From JARYLZ01 sp964388275 (GTDB taxonomy: Bacteria; Bacteroidota; Ignavibacteria; SZUA-365), in NCBI GenBank assembly GCA_964388275.1, contig CAYLZD010000006.1, positions 113,336 through 177,335 on the forward strand: a DNA stretch of 64,000 nucleotides, in the 5' to 3' direction. Shown here one piece after another: positions 52,147-63,999 of the stretch. Under the pieces are notes generated by a model. It was not told where the DNA came from. It was given only the letters and a program-made list of their open reading frames with translations, and searched no databases. Numbering within the stretch: the stretch's first letter is position 1; the number at the start of each line of letters is the position of its first letter. The translations under genes were made by a program, and so were the position numbers.

Positions 52147-55100
52147 ATGACCAGCAGCGTTATAACCCGAGGCGCCGGCAGGCGGATTCGGCGCATGTGC
52201 TCGGCACTGTTCAGCATATCCTGTACGCTGGCCTCCGCCATTGCATTGCAGGCCCAGCCGAATTACGGTATGGCGAAGGATTACGGCCAGTGGATGCAAT
52301 GCGCCGATAATACGTCATTGAGACAAAGCGTTTTCACGGTGGAATGCTGGTTGAAAGCGGAATCCCGCATCGTGATAGTGTCGAGGGATCAACCCGGGAA
52401 CGCGCTGCCGGACTGGAGTCTGGTATATGATGCCGCCGGCAAACGGCTGGAGTTCATGACGGGCATGAATTCACAGCCGGACGAGTATTTCCATACTCCG
52501 TACAACAGCTTCCCGCATGCGGCATGGGCGCACGCGGCGGTGGTGGTCAACGGAACGGCCGGTACGGTCCGGATGTACATAAACGGCGCATTGGCGTCCG
52601 CTCACAACTTTGCCCCGAGGTCCTTCGTGGTGCAGACCGGCCTGGCCTGGGGAGGATATTACAATAATGCGGGAGGGGCCGCCGGCGCCGCGCGAATGGA
52701 TGAGTGCCGCTATTGGAATCACGAAAGGCTTCTGCCTCAGATACAGTCTTTCATGAACATGCCTCTGCCCTGGTCGTCCAGGTCGGGTCTTATGGGTTAT
52801 TGGCTGTTCTGCGGCAATTTCGCGGATTCCTCCGGTAACGGGAATCACATGCAGCCGATCGGCAATCTCCCGATCGTGCTGTTGCCGGATCTGCCGGTCG
52901 GCGTCTGGTGCAGGGAAGATCCTCCAGCTATTGCGGCAAGGTCGATGGAATTCACAGCGCTGTGTCCAAGGGATGTCCCGCGCGATTCCATCGTCTGGAT
53001 CGGAAATCCGGGCGGCTCGCCTCTGACCGTGAAATCGGCGAACATTCAAGGCCCGGATGCTGCCGTGTTCTCCTTGTTGGCGCCGATTATTACACCGTCA
53101 GGACTGCTGATACAGCCTCATGATTCGGCGGCTTTCACGCTCCGTTTTCAGCCGTCCTCTTACGGTGTTTACGAAGCAGGACTGTATCTGCTCTCGAACG
53201 CCAAGCCTGATTCCATATACCGGACGGCTTTGCGCGGATCCTGGCAGCTTGCCGCGATCAGCGCGTCGGGAGTGGATTTCGGCGGGAACACTGCCGGCGC
53301 GTTTCCGCGCGATACTATGGTCGCTATACATAACACCGGAACTGCAGCCGTGACAATTTCGGCGATATATGGCTCATCGCCATGGTTTGCGGTCATTTCC
53401 GGCTTGCCGGTAACGATACAGCCGGGCGGCCGCGCCGAGATCGGGGTGCGTTTCATGAAACCTCCCGGCAGAGGCGTCTTCAGCGACAGCCTGCGAATCA
53501 TTCACAGTCCTTCGTGTGAAGACAGCAAGTTCGAGGTGCGTGGGACGCGTAACGACAGCGGCAGGCTGGCCGCTCCGGATTCGATCGTGCTGCTGCGGGT
53601 GTCATGTGAACCGTCTAGTTTCGACACCACTTTGCATTTATTCAACAGATCTACATCACCGGTCACAATCTTCCGGTACAGCGCCTATCCGAATGCTGTC
53701 TTGTCGGTGATTTCGCCATCCGTGATGCCGGTGACGATTCCTGCAGGTGATTCGCTGGAAATTCTGCTGCGTGTCATTCCGGGCGGCTTCGGGGAACTCG
53801 GCGGCAAGTTGATGTTTTTCAGCGACGCACCCGATTATCCCGACGTCACAATCAGGATTCAGGCGCTTATCGCAAGAATTTTGCTGCAGGCGACTTCGGT
53901 TGAGTTCGGCGACATAGAGTCGGGTCCCTTTCCTCACATAGGTTTTCTGCGAATCACCAACAACTCTCCCGGGCCGGTGACAGTGACTGGAGCTTCGCTC
54001 AATCCCTCATCACCGTTCAGAGTGCTTTGGGGAATTCCCGTCACAATACAACCGAACGCAACGGCGTTGGTCCAGGTCGCTTTCGACGACCCAGGCCTGC
54101 CGGGCGATTTCAGAGATTCTCTTTTTCTGCATTATCACCCGCCTTGTGATTCGCTCATCGCGATGATTCATGCCAGGAGGGTGTTTCAGGCTGAGGCAGA
54201 CTACCCTTCCGAGCTCCAAGTGTTTCCGCCGCCTTGTGAAAGGGGGCCGGTGGATACGGTAGTCACCATACGGAATACGGGGAAAGGCGAGCTCGCAATA
54301 CTATCCGCACGGATATATCCCGATTCGGCGTTCAAGCTGTATCCCGCTCCCGCCTTCCCGGTTGTGATTCCGCCCGGACAGACTGCTGGAATAGGGATAC
54401 GTTTCCTCGCGAGTTCATGGGGCGGCGCGGAAGCGGAACTGTCGCTGATCACGAACCTCTCAAAGAATCCTGCGCTTCGCATAATGTTGCATGGATTCGC
54501 CGCATACGCCGCGCTTCTAGTGCCGGATGCGAGTTTCGGTTCCGTGGACGACGCCGATTTTCCGGTCGCGAAAAAGATACTGCTTCGCAACAGCGGCAAC
54601 GTCCCGCTGACAGTCGACACTGCGTTTTTCCGGAACACCGCGCCTTTCAAAATCCTCTCGCCGTTTCCGGTAATAATAGATGCCGGAGAGGCGGCCGAGC
54701 TGATACTGCTCTTCGAGAGAGCGCCTTCACCGGGCGTGTCCGCTGACTCTCTGGTTTTTCGATACAGCCCGCCCTGCGAACCGGCTGTCGCGATGGTAGA
54801 AGGGACGCGCGTGTTGCGGACGGCGGCCGTATCGGCGGATTCGCTTGCATTGACGACGCTGTCATGCGGTCCGGAAGCGCGCGATACGGCGATCGTGATC
54901 GTGAACGCCGGATCCGCTGAGCTGATAATCGCCGGCGCGCGCCTCGAAGGGGATCCGGCTTTCTCGATATTGCCTCCGCTTCCGGCTTCAATCGGACCGG
55001 GCGGAAGTGATTCGTTGCGCATCCGCTTTGCGCCTCTCGCGCCGGGACGCAGAGAGACGACCGCGGTTCTGCTGACGAATGCGGCGGGAAATCCGGAGTA

Positions 55101-57366
55101 TCGTGTTCCGGTTGCGGCAACGTGGCTGCGCCCGTTGCTCGCCGTTTCCGATATGGAGTTCGGCCGAGCTGCCCCGGCCGATTTTCCGATACGCCGGAAT
55201 TTCATCGTCAGGAACAGCGGGAACACGCCGTTGCAACTGATCGCTTTGCGTTTCAATTCCGGACTTCGCTTCCGCGTGATCGACGGTTTGCCCGCAACCA
55301 TACAACCGGGCGGCATTGTTGATATCGTCATAGAATTCAGCGACCCCGGCGTGAACGGGATCGTGCTCGATTCCGCGGAGCTCGACTACCATCCTCGCTG
55401 CGAACTTTCGAGTGCCGTTTTCAGCGGCGAGAGACAAGCCGGCCGAGGCATTGCATCGACGCGCTTCGTCGAATACCCCGGCCTGAGATGCGCGGAAACG
55501 GCGCGCGATACAAGTGTCATAATCCGGAACATCGGGGAAGACCCTGTCGTGCTGCACGGCGTCGAACTTCAGGGAGACGCCGCTTTCAAGCAGACGCCGG
55601 CGCTTGTTCTGCCTCGACGCATCGAAGCGGGGGATTCCATGCGCATCGGCTTGCGTCTGGAAACACCGGCGGCCGGGAGGAAAAACGCGTTTCTGAATCT
55701 GTCCATGCGCTTCGAAAGCGGCGGCGACACGGCAGTGTCCATCGGGCTGAGCGGGAGCAGGGATTCCATCGCCTACGTCGCGCAGCCGGTAGATTTCGGT
55801 CTCGTCTCAGGATCGGAATTCCCGGTGTTCACCGGTCTGAATGTGAGGAACACGGGCGACGTCGACGCGGCTGTGCTCTCCGCGGCCTTTCAACGCGGCG
55901 CGCCATTTTCCATTCTTACCGCAACGCCAGTGCCGATTCAGGCGGGAAGCGGCGCGACACTTGATATTCGCTTCGATTGTCCCGCGTCTACGGAAGAGTA
56001 TGCGGATACGCTCGTTATCACCGTGGAACCGTCATGCGAAATACTGAGAATACCTGTGACCGGCGCCAGGCAGGGGAGAGGCCGTCCGGAAGCGCCGGCC
56101 TCCGTGCTCATGCCGGATTTGCGCTGCATCGACAGGGCGGACACGGCGGTGACCGTGAGGAATGCGGGTGAAGAAACTCTTGTCGTGACGAACGCGGCAT
56201 TGACCGGAGATCCGGTCTTCCGCGTGCTGTCGCCGTCATTTCCCATCACGGTGGAAGCCGGCGATTCTGTCTCGCTGAGGATCGCTTTCGAAGCGCCCGA
56301 CGACGGCGCCTATTCCGCGACCATGGAACTGAGCTTCAGCGCCGAACCGGCAGTTTCGGTTCGATTGACGGGACGCAAGGAAACCGTGTCGCTTTCCTGC
56401 CCGGATGCGGAGTTCGGTTTTCTCGAAGGGGATGCGTTCCCGGCGTATCTCACGGTTCCGGTGCATAACACGGGCTCCGTGGACGTCGACTTGCTCGCGG
56501 CGGACCTCACGGGGGATTCGCCTTTTCAAGTGACGGGCGGATTCCCGGTGACGATAGCCGCGGGCGGCAACGAATTAATTTCCATCGCTTTCAACCGGCC
56601 TGCGCCTGATACCGCATTCACGGCTTCGTTTTTGTTGCGAACCGCTCCGCCGACTTGTGCCCAGGTATTTCTCCGTGCCGGAGGAGGCCGCGTGTCGGAT
56701 CTCGTCTATATCGAAGCGCCCGTGTTGAGCGCTCGGCCGGGCGAAGAAGTGGCGGTCCCGATATACCTGAAAGGCGCCCAACATTCAACTCTGGCTTCGC
56801 TTCAGGGAATCACAACTTCTCTGCGCTACCGCGCATCGCTCTTGGCGCCGAAGGGGTTGCATCCAGGCGAAATGACGGGCGGAGAGCGTAGCATCGATCT
56901 CGCGCTTGCCGCACCGCCAGTCTCCGACGGAGTTCTGACCACTCTGCGTTTCATCGCCACTCTCGGCGACGACAGCAGCACGGTTTTGCGGTTGGAAAAC
57001 ACCAAGCTTCACGGGACCGATGCAAGAGTGGTAGAGTTGCCGGGCCGCTTCTCGCTCGAAGGCATCTGCCGGGAGGGCGGAACCCGACTCTTCGGCGACG
57101 GACACCGTTTTACACTCGAGCAAAACAGGCCGAATCCCTTCAATCCGCTGACATATATCGATTTCTCACTCGCTGAAGCCGGACATGCACGCATCACAGT
57201 CCATGACATGATCGGCAGGGAAGTCGCGAGGCCGTTGGATGCGGATTTGACACCGGGCCGGTATTCCATTCGTTTCGATGCATCCGAACTTTCCTCGGGC
57301 TTATACCGCTACATGCTCCTGAGCGGGATCGGTTCGATCTCGAGGAATATGCTGGTGCTGAAATAA
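52147..57366 (+). CDS. Giant T9SS cargo: LamG domain, twelve ASH domains, cohesin-like domain
   Basis: A 1,739-residue exported protein. After the signal peptide (ending about residue 37, LQAQ) comes a LamG-like sandwich (about 40-225; TVECWLKAE, WAHAAVVVNG, VRMYING). Then about twelve ASH/choice-of-anchor D domains of some 100 residues follow (about 250-1,490). They alternate between two kinds: one with Cys near its start and the DTxVxIRNxG pattern, one with xDFG...FP at its start and PxCE near its end. A cohesin-like sandwich (about 1,505-1,640) and a T9SS type A sorting domain (NRPNPFNPLTYIDF to the end) finish it. It is probably a surface fibre or adhesin. It begins downstream of a pair of 21-bp repeats. 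Confidence 0.9.
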   Translation: MTSSVITRGAGRRIRRMCSALFSISCTLASAIALQAQPNYGMAKDYGQWMQCADNTSLRQSVFTVECWLKAESRIVIVSRDQPGNALPDWSLVYDAAGKRLEFMTGMNSQPDEYFHTPYNSFPHAAWAHAAVVVNGTAGTVRMYINGALASAHNFAPRSFVVQTGLAWGGYYNNAGGAAGAARMDECRYWNHERLLPQIQSFMNMPLPWSSRSGLMGYWLFCGNFADSSGNGNHMQPIGNLPIVLLPDLPVGVWCREDPPAIAARSMEFTALCPRDVPRDSIVWIGNPGGSPLTVKSANIQGPDAAVFSLLAPIITPSGLLIQPHDSAAFTLRFQPSSYGVYEAGLYLLSNAKPDSIYRTALRGSWQLAAISASGVDFGGNTAGAFPRDTMVAIHNTGTAAVTISAIYGSSPWFAVISGLPVTIQPGGRAEIGVRFMKPPGRGVFSDSLRIIHSPSCEDSKFEVRGTRNDSGRLAAPDSIVLLRVSCEPSSFDTTLHLFNRSTSPVTIFRYSAYPNAVLSVISPSVMPVTIPAGDSLEILLRVIPGGFGELGGKLMFFSDAPDYPDVTIRIQALIARILLQATSVEFGDIESGPFPHIGFLRITNNSPGPVTVTGASLNPSSPFRVLWGIPVTIQPNATALVQVAFDDPGLPGDFRDSLFLHYHPPCDSLIAMIHARRVFQAEADYPSELQVFPPPCERGPVDTVVTIRNTGKGELAILSARIYPDSAFKLYPAPAFPVVIPPGQTAGIGIRFLASSWGGAEAELSLITNLSKNPALRIMLHGFAAYAALLVPDASFGSVDDADFPVAKKILLRNSGNVPLTVDTAFFRNTAPFKILSPFPVIIDAGEAAELILLFERAPSPGVSADSLVFRYSPPCEPAVAMVEGTRVLRTAAVSADSLALTTLSCGPEARDTAIVIVNAGSAELIIAGARLEGDPAFSILPPLPASIGPGGSDSLRIRFAPLAPGRRETTAVLLTNAAGNPEYRVPVAATWLRPLLAVSDMEFGRAAPADFPIRRNFIVRNSGNTPLQLIALRFNSGLRFRVIDGLPATIQPGGIVDIVIEFSDPGVNGIVLDSAELDYHPRCELSSAVFSGERQAGRGIASTRFVEYPGLRCAETARDTSVIIRNIGEDPVVLHGVELQGDAAFKQTPALVLPRRIEAGDSMRIGLRLETPAAGRKNAFLNLSMRFESGGDTAVSIGLSGSRDSIAYVAQPVDFGLVSGSEFPVFTGLNVRNTGDVDAAVLSAAFQRGAPFSILTATPVPIQAGSGATLDIRFDCPASTEEYADTLVITVEPSCEILRIPVTGARQGRGRPEAPASVLMPDLRCIDRADTAVTVRNAGEETLVVTNAALTGDPVFRVLSPSFPITVEAGDSVSLRIAFEAPDDGAYSATMELSFSAEPAVSVRLTGRKETVSLSCPDAEFGFLEGDAFPAYLTVPVHNTGSVDVDLLAADLTGDSPFQVTGGFPVTIAAGGNELISIAFNRPAPDTAFTASFLLRTAPPTCAQVFLRAGGGRVSDLVYIEAPVLSARPGEEVAVPIYLKGAQHSTLASLQGITTSLRYRASLLAPKGLHPGEMTGGERSIDLALAAPPVSDGVLTTLRFIATLGDDSSTVLRLENTKLHGTDARVVELPGRFSLEGICREGGTRLFGDGHRFTLEQNRPNPFNPLTYIDFSLAEAGHARITVHDMIGREVARPLDADLTPGRYSIRFDASELSSGLYRYMLLSGIGSISRNMLVLK

Positions 57367-57441
57367 TCTCTGAAGCTGCTTCGCAGGCGCTACCCGGCGT
57401 ACAGCGGATGTCGACGTGAGGCGGTTTCGATCGGGAAGGGC

Positions 57442-57466
57442 AAAAAAAAACGCCCCCGAAGGGACG
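57442..57466 (-). terminator. Rho-independent terminator with UUCG tetraloop for a minus-strand transcript
   Basis: The minus strand reads CGTCCC-TTCG-GGGGCG followed by nine T. The stem includes one G-U pair and is closed by the very stable C(UUCG)G loop. No annotated minus-strand gene explains it except the 52-residue ORF just upstream of it. Confidence 0.88.
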
Positions 57467-57510
57467 CTGGAGGTAGAAGGAGGTGCAACAAAATAACGTC
57501 CATTCGGGGG
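57453..57510 (-). promoter_or_regulatory. Long-range hairpin in the 3' region displaying two CCUCC motifs
   Basis: Two 14-base arms (57497-57510 and 57453-57466) pair with one mismatch. The 30-base loop in the RNA contains CACCTCCTTC and ACCTCC, identical in core to the anti-Shine-Dalgarno end of 16S rRNA. The 3' arm is the same sequence that forms the terminator hairpin, so the two structures exclude each other. The 5' arm begins one base after the stop codon of the small ORF. A regulatory or small-RNA role is inferred. Confidence 0.55.
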
Positions 57511-57669
57511 TCAACTCATTCTCAGTTTAGAGAGGACGTAATTTATAAAAGTGCGGAAAAAACCTGAGTGGAGAGCCGTGACAGCAGACGTCCTACGAAA
57601 GGTACGATGCGTCGAACTGCTGACATGTCTGCGACCGTATCCTTCCGTGAAAATAAACTGTCCTGTCAT
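57511..57669 (-). CDS. 52-residue arginine-rich small protein, unknown
   Basis: A short gene supported by its signals rather than homology. AAAAGGAG lies six bases before the ATG, a near-ideal ribosome-binding site in an A-rich leader. A TATATTAT -10-like box lies about 30 bases further up, and a textbook terminator follows the stop. The product starts MTGQFIFTEGYGRR, has a Ser/Thr/Arg-rich middle with HRTFRRTS, and ends FINYVLSKLRMS. It has seven Arg, one Lys, one Glu, no Asp and no Cys, so it is strongly basic. No signal peptide or clear membrane helix is seen. It could be a nucleic-acid-binding peptide or a regulatory leader peptide for the 3' structure. A plus-strand frame overlapping it has no such signals. 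Confidence 0.55.
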   Translation of the reverse strand: MTGQFIFTEGYGRRHVSSSTHRTFRRTSAVTALHSGFFRTFINYVLSKLRMS

Positions 57670-58053
57670 TCCTTGCTCCTTTTTTTACCGCTAATAATAT
57701 ACAAACAAAGATCGAGCCACATATTTGAAATACCAATCCAACAAAACAGTCGAAATGATACTATGGCGCTGTAGATGAGTGAAGATTTGTCCCGATAGTG
57801 TGAAATTCAGTCACAGGTACCTGAGCTGTTTGATATCGAATTTCTGACCGTTGGTCAGTTTGAGCGCGGGTGTACTTTGACGAGGATACTCCCCGTGTTT
57901 CAATAAATAATTAATATACAAGCACATGGCGAACGTGAGGCGATGGGTGTCGCTTTGGTGTCGGGATATTTTCCGATTCACTGTGAACAAGATTCACACA
58001 TGCGCGGCATTCCGGTTGCTTCGTTTTGTGTTCAGGATTCCTGAAATTTGTAC
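57670..58053. other. Non-coding AT-richer region with a small dyad
   Basis: This holds the leader and promoter of the minus-strand small gene and, towards the right, the upstream region of the GH3 gene. A CTGACC-GTT-GGTCAG dyad is at 57844-57858. No gene, tRNA or convincing plus-strand promoter was recognised. The stretch is visibly richer in A and T than its neighbours. Confidence 0.6.
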
Positions 58054-59214
58054 ATGATCAGATACGAAGCTATACTCGGCCGCTTCGCGCGCGTTTGCTT
58101 TTTCTGCGCAGCGGCACTGTTGACTTGGGCCGATGCTTCGGCAGGGATGCAGGCGCCCGGTGACAGTCTCAAATTGAAGGTCGGACAGATGATAATGGTC
58201 GGTTTCAGGGGAATCGACCTCGAACAGGCCCGCCCGGTTGTCGAACAAATCCGGAATATCGGCATCGGAGGGGTGGTTTTATTCGATTACGACGTGCAGT
58301 CGAAAACTCCCGTCAGAAATATCGCTTCTCCCGGGCAGCTGCAGCGTCTGACCGCCGGCTTGCAGAAGTCGAGCCGCATCCCGCTCCTGATCGCCGTGGA
58401 CCAGGAAGGCGGCAGAGTGGCCCGTCTTAAACCGCGGCACGGATTTGCGGCCATGCCTTCGCAGGCGGAGCTGGGCCGCTTGGATGATTCCGGCCGGACC
58501 GCCGCCGCAGCGGCGACCGCGGCCGGCGAGCTGAGGCGGTGCGGAATCAACTTGAATTTTGCTCCGGTTCTGGACGTAAATGTGAATCCAGCCAATCCGG
58601 TGATAGGCAAGCTCGAAAGAAGCTTCTCTAAGTCCGTAGATGCGGTGATACGCCACGGCAGGTCGGCAGTCGGCGCGTACAGGCGTTCCGGCGTGCTGTG
58701 CGCTGTGAAGCACTTTCCCGGACACGGCAGTTCGCAGCAGGATTCTCACGAGGGCTTCACGGATGTCAGCGCTACCTGGCGGACTTTCGAGTTGACGCCT
58801 TTCGCGCGTCTCATCGAGTATGGACTCTGCGACATGGTGATGACGGCGCATATTTTCAACGAGCGACTTGACCCCGCGCATCCAGCGACTCTCTCGGTGA
58901 GAGTGGTGGACGGCATACTGCGTGACAGTCTCGGATTCGATGGAGTCGTGATCACGGACGACTTGCAGATGAAAGCGATCTCGGACAATTACGGTCTCGA
59001 TGCCGCGGTCCGTTTGGCGATCGAAGCCGGCAACGACATACTGCTCTTCGGCAACAACACCGGATCTTACGATGAGAATATCGCCGCCAAAGCCGCCGAA
59101 TCGGTGGAACGCCTTGTGAGGACGGGGGTAATCCCGGCGGAAAGAATCGATGCCTCGTTCAGACGCATCATGAAGCTGAAAAAAGGGTTGCCGCGGAGCC
59201 GCGGCGGACACTGA
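58054..59214 (+). CDS. Exported GH3 beta-N-acetylhexosaminidase (NagZ-like)
   Basis: A 386-residue glycosidase for peptidoglycan recycling or chitin-type sugars. A signal peptide (about residues 1-30) precedes the family 3 TIM barrel. AVDQEGGRVARL, KHFPGHGSSQQDSHEGF (with the Asp-Ser-His loop that acts as general acid/base in NagZ) and VITDDLQMKAI (nucleophile Asp) are intact. The ATG was preferred over a TTG two codons upstream. Export indicates that it acts in the periplasm or outside, unlike cytoplasmic E. coli NagZ. No second GH3 domain is present. Confidence 0.92.
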   Translation: MIRYEAILGRFARVCFFCAAALLTWADASAGMQAPGDSLKLKVGQMIMVGFRGIDLEQARPVVEQIRNIGIGGVVLFDYDVQSKTPVRNIASPGQLQRLTAGLQKSSRIPLLIAVDQEGGRVARLKPRHGFAAMPSQAELGRLDDSGRTAAAAATAAGELRRCGINLNFAPVLDVNVNPANPVIGKLERSFSKSVDAVIRHGRSAVGAYRRSGVLCAVKHFPGHGSSQQDSHEGFTDVSATWRTFELTPFARLIEYGLCDMVMTAHIFNERLDPAHPATLSVRVVDGILRDSLGFDGVVITDDLQMKAISDNYGLDAAVRLAIEAGNDILLFGNNTGSYDENIAAKAAESVERLVRTGVIPAERIDASFRRIMKLKKGLPRSRGGH

Positions 59215-59246
59215 TCCATAGCAAAATAATCCTGGAAAACATCGAG

Positions 59247-60962
59247 ATGAGAGATATTTCCCGTCTTCTTGCTGTCGCCCGTGGCGACGAAATCGCCGAT
59301 CTGGTGCTGCGCAAGGCACGCATCGTCAACGTTCTGAGCGGCGAGATACACGACGGAGACGTCGCCGTGGTTGACGGCCGCATTGCAGGCATCGGCAAGT
59401 ACAAAGCAGTTGTCGAAACCGATCTGAACGGCGCATTTTTGGCGCCGGCCTTTATCGACGGTCACATTCACATTGAAAGCGCCATGCTGACTCCGCCGGA
59501 ATTCGCGAAGGCGGTGGTCCCGAGGGGAACCGGCGCCGTGTTGGCGGATCCGCACGAATTTGCGAACGTGGCCGGTACTGCAGGCATCGAATATGTGCTC
59601 AAAGCGTGCAGGGACATGCCATTGGACGTTTTCGTCATGATGCCGTCCTGTGTGCCGGCGACTCCGTTGGAAACTTCCGGCGCGAGCATCGGTCCTGCGG
59701 AAATCGCCGCTTTCCTCGGTCGCGAGGGGGTGGCGGGCATTGCCGAGATGATGAATTTTCCTGGAGTTTTCCTTGGCCTGGATACGGAACTGGCAAAACT
59801 TGAGCTTGCGGGCGAGAAACCGGTCGACGGTCACTCGCCCGGTTTGAGCGGCAATCCGCTCAACGCCTACATCGCCGCGGGAATTTCGAGCGACCATGAA
59901 TGCACAACCCTTGCGGAGGCCCGCGAGAAACTGCGTCGCGGAATGCATATCCTGCTTCGCGAAGGGACCGCCGAGAAGAATCTTCTGGAACTCCTGCCCC
60001 TGGTCACGGCTTCTAATGCCGGGAATTTCTCTTTCGCGACGGATGATCGTCATCCGGCGGATCTCATGGATTATGGACATATCGATCATCACGTCCGTCT
60101 GTCGATCAATGCGGGGCTCGATCCTATAACGGCTTTCAGGATAGCAAGCATCAACACGGCCAGGCATTACCGGCTGCGGGACCGCGGGGCTATTGCGCCT
60201 GGATTTCTCGCGGATATGATATCTTTCGGTGATCTGCGCGATGTGCGCGTGGACATGGTGTGGCACCGCGGACTTGTGGCGGCCCGCGGCGGCGAATATC
60301 TGAGCGGGGGAATATCACCTTCTCCGCCCGCGGAATTGACGGCCGCCGTGAATGTTCGTCCTTTCACGATCGACGCGCTGCGTATCGAGGCCTTGCCAGG
60401 CCGGAAAATCAGAGTGATAGAGACGGCGCCGGGCCAGATAGTGACGGTCGCCGCGGCGAGCGAGCCGCTTGTCGCCGGCGGCAGTGTTATTTCGGATACG
60501 CAGCGCGATATAATCAAGCTCGTCGTCATGGAGCGTCACAAGGCCACGGGGAACATCGGGATGGGCTTCGTGCGAGGCTTCGGACTCAAGAAGGGCGCGC
60601 TGGCATCCACTATCGCTCATGACGCGCACAACATCATCGCTGTGGGCGTCGATGATGAGGATATCATGTATGCGGTCGGTGAAATCATCTCCATGGGCGG
60701 CGGTCTGTGCGTAGCCGCCGCCGGCATGGCGCATGCCAGGTTGCCGCTCCCTGTCTGCGGCCTCGTATCAGACAGGCCACTGGTTGAAGTGCGCGCGGCC
60801 GCCGACTCGCTCTCCAAAGCGGCTCGAGAAATGGGCTGTACGCTTCCCGATCCGTTCATGACACTTTCGTTTCTGGCCCTCTCGCCGGTTCCCGCCTTGA
60901 AAGTCACGGACATGGGCCTGGTGGATTCGGAACGATTCCGGCTCACGGAGTTGTTTATCTGA
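59247..60962 (+). CDS. ade: Adenine deaminase
   Basis: A 571-residue amidohydrolase that converts adenine to hypoxanthine for purine salvage. The metal-binding motif is FIDGHIHIESAML near residue 70. ADPHEFANVAG and GISSDHECTT carry further ligands. The C-terminal domain with FVRGFGLKKGALASTIAHDAHNI is typical of the Ade family rather than of adenosine deaminase. It starts 32 bases after the hexosaminidase gene, possibly in the same transcript. Confidence 0.95.
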   Translation: MRDISRLLAVARGDEIADLVLRKARIVNVLSGEIHDGDVAVVDGRIAGIGKYKAVVETDLNGAFLAPAFIDGHIHIESAMLTPPEFAKAVVPRGTGAVLADPHEFANVAGTAGIEYVLKACRDMPLDVFVMMPSCVPATPLETSGASIGPAEIAAFLGREGVAGIAEMMNFPGVFLGLDTELAKLELAGEKPVDGHSPGLSGNPLNAYIAAGISSDHECTTLAEAREKLRRGMHILLREGTAEKNLLELLPLVTASNAGNFSFATDDRHPADLMDYGHIDHHVRLSINAGLDPITAFRIASINTARHYRLRDRGAIAPGFLADMISFGDLRDVRVDMVWHRGLVAARGGEYLSGGISPSPPAELTAAVNVRPFTIDALRIEALPGRKIRVIETAPGQIVTVAAASEPLVAGGSVISDTQRDIIKLVVMERHKATGNIGMGFVRGFGLKKGALASTIAHDAHNIIAVGVDDEDIMYAVGEIISMGGGLCVAAAGMAHARLPLPVCGLVSDRPLVEVRAAADSLSKAAREMGCTLPDPFMTLSFLALSPVPALKVTDMGLVDSERFRLTELFI

Positions 60963-61019
60963 TTATGTCCGTGTGAAACAGTGTTGGGACATGATGCGCG
61001 GGAGGAGTAGATTGAAACG

Positions 61020-63677
<2,658 letters not shown>

Positions 63678-63933
63678 TAACCGCCAGGACGCCCTTTATA
63701 AACGGCCGGGCGCCATGACGACGGGGCATTTTTCCTGTGATGACGCCGCTCGCCGATATCAACATGTCGCTCGGGGGCGGGTTCACGAACAGCTCGAAGC
63801 TGCAGTTTTCGAAAACACGCGGCGTGCTTCCATCGGCGTCCATTGTTTCGAATCGCCGATGGCCGTTATGCTTCCGGCGCTCGTCAGCGCGCAAAATGTG
63901 CCGGGAAGCGCGCGCGAGTGGCTGTGCATGTCG

Positions 63934-63999
63934 TCACGAGGACGCTTGCAAGTTGTCACGAGTGCCTGAGCAAGTTGCCGCGAGGACGCCTGCGAGTGA
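63934..63999. repeat. Three degenerate 22-bp tandem units running off the window
   Basis: The units begin TCACGAGGACGC, TCACGAGTGCCT and CCGCGAGGACGC and share AAGTTG- or GAGTGA-like ends. The array continues beyond the window edge. The 256 bases between mutS and this array contain only a weak CGCCC/GGGCG hairpin just after the mutS stop, and no convincing gene. Confidence 0.6.

Noticed and set aside
57568..57774. Plus-strand 68-codon frame opposite the small ORF
   Set aside because: No ribosome-binding site or terminator in its direction; the minus-strand frame has both.
59067..60266. Minus-strand open frame (399 codons) opposite the hexosaminidase and adenine deaminase genes
   Set aside because: Shadow frame; both plus-strand genes carry intact active-site motifs.
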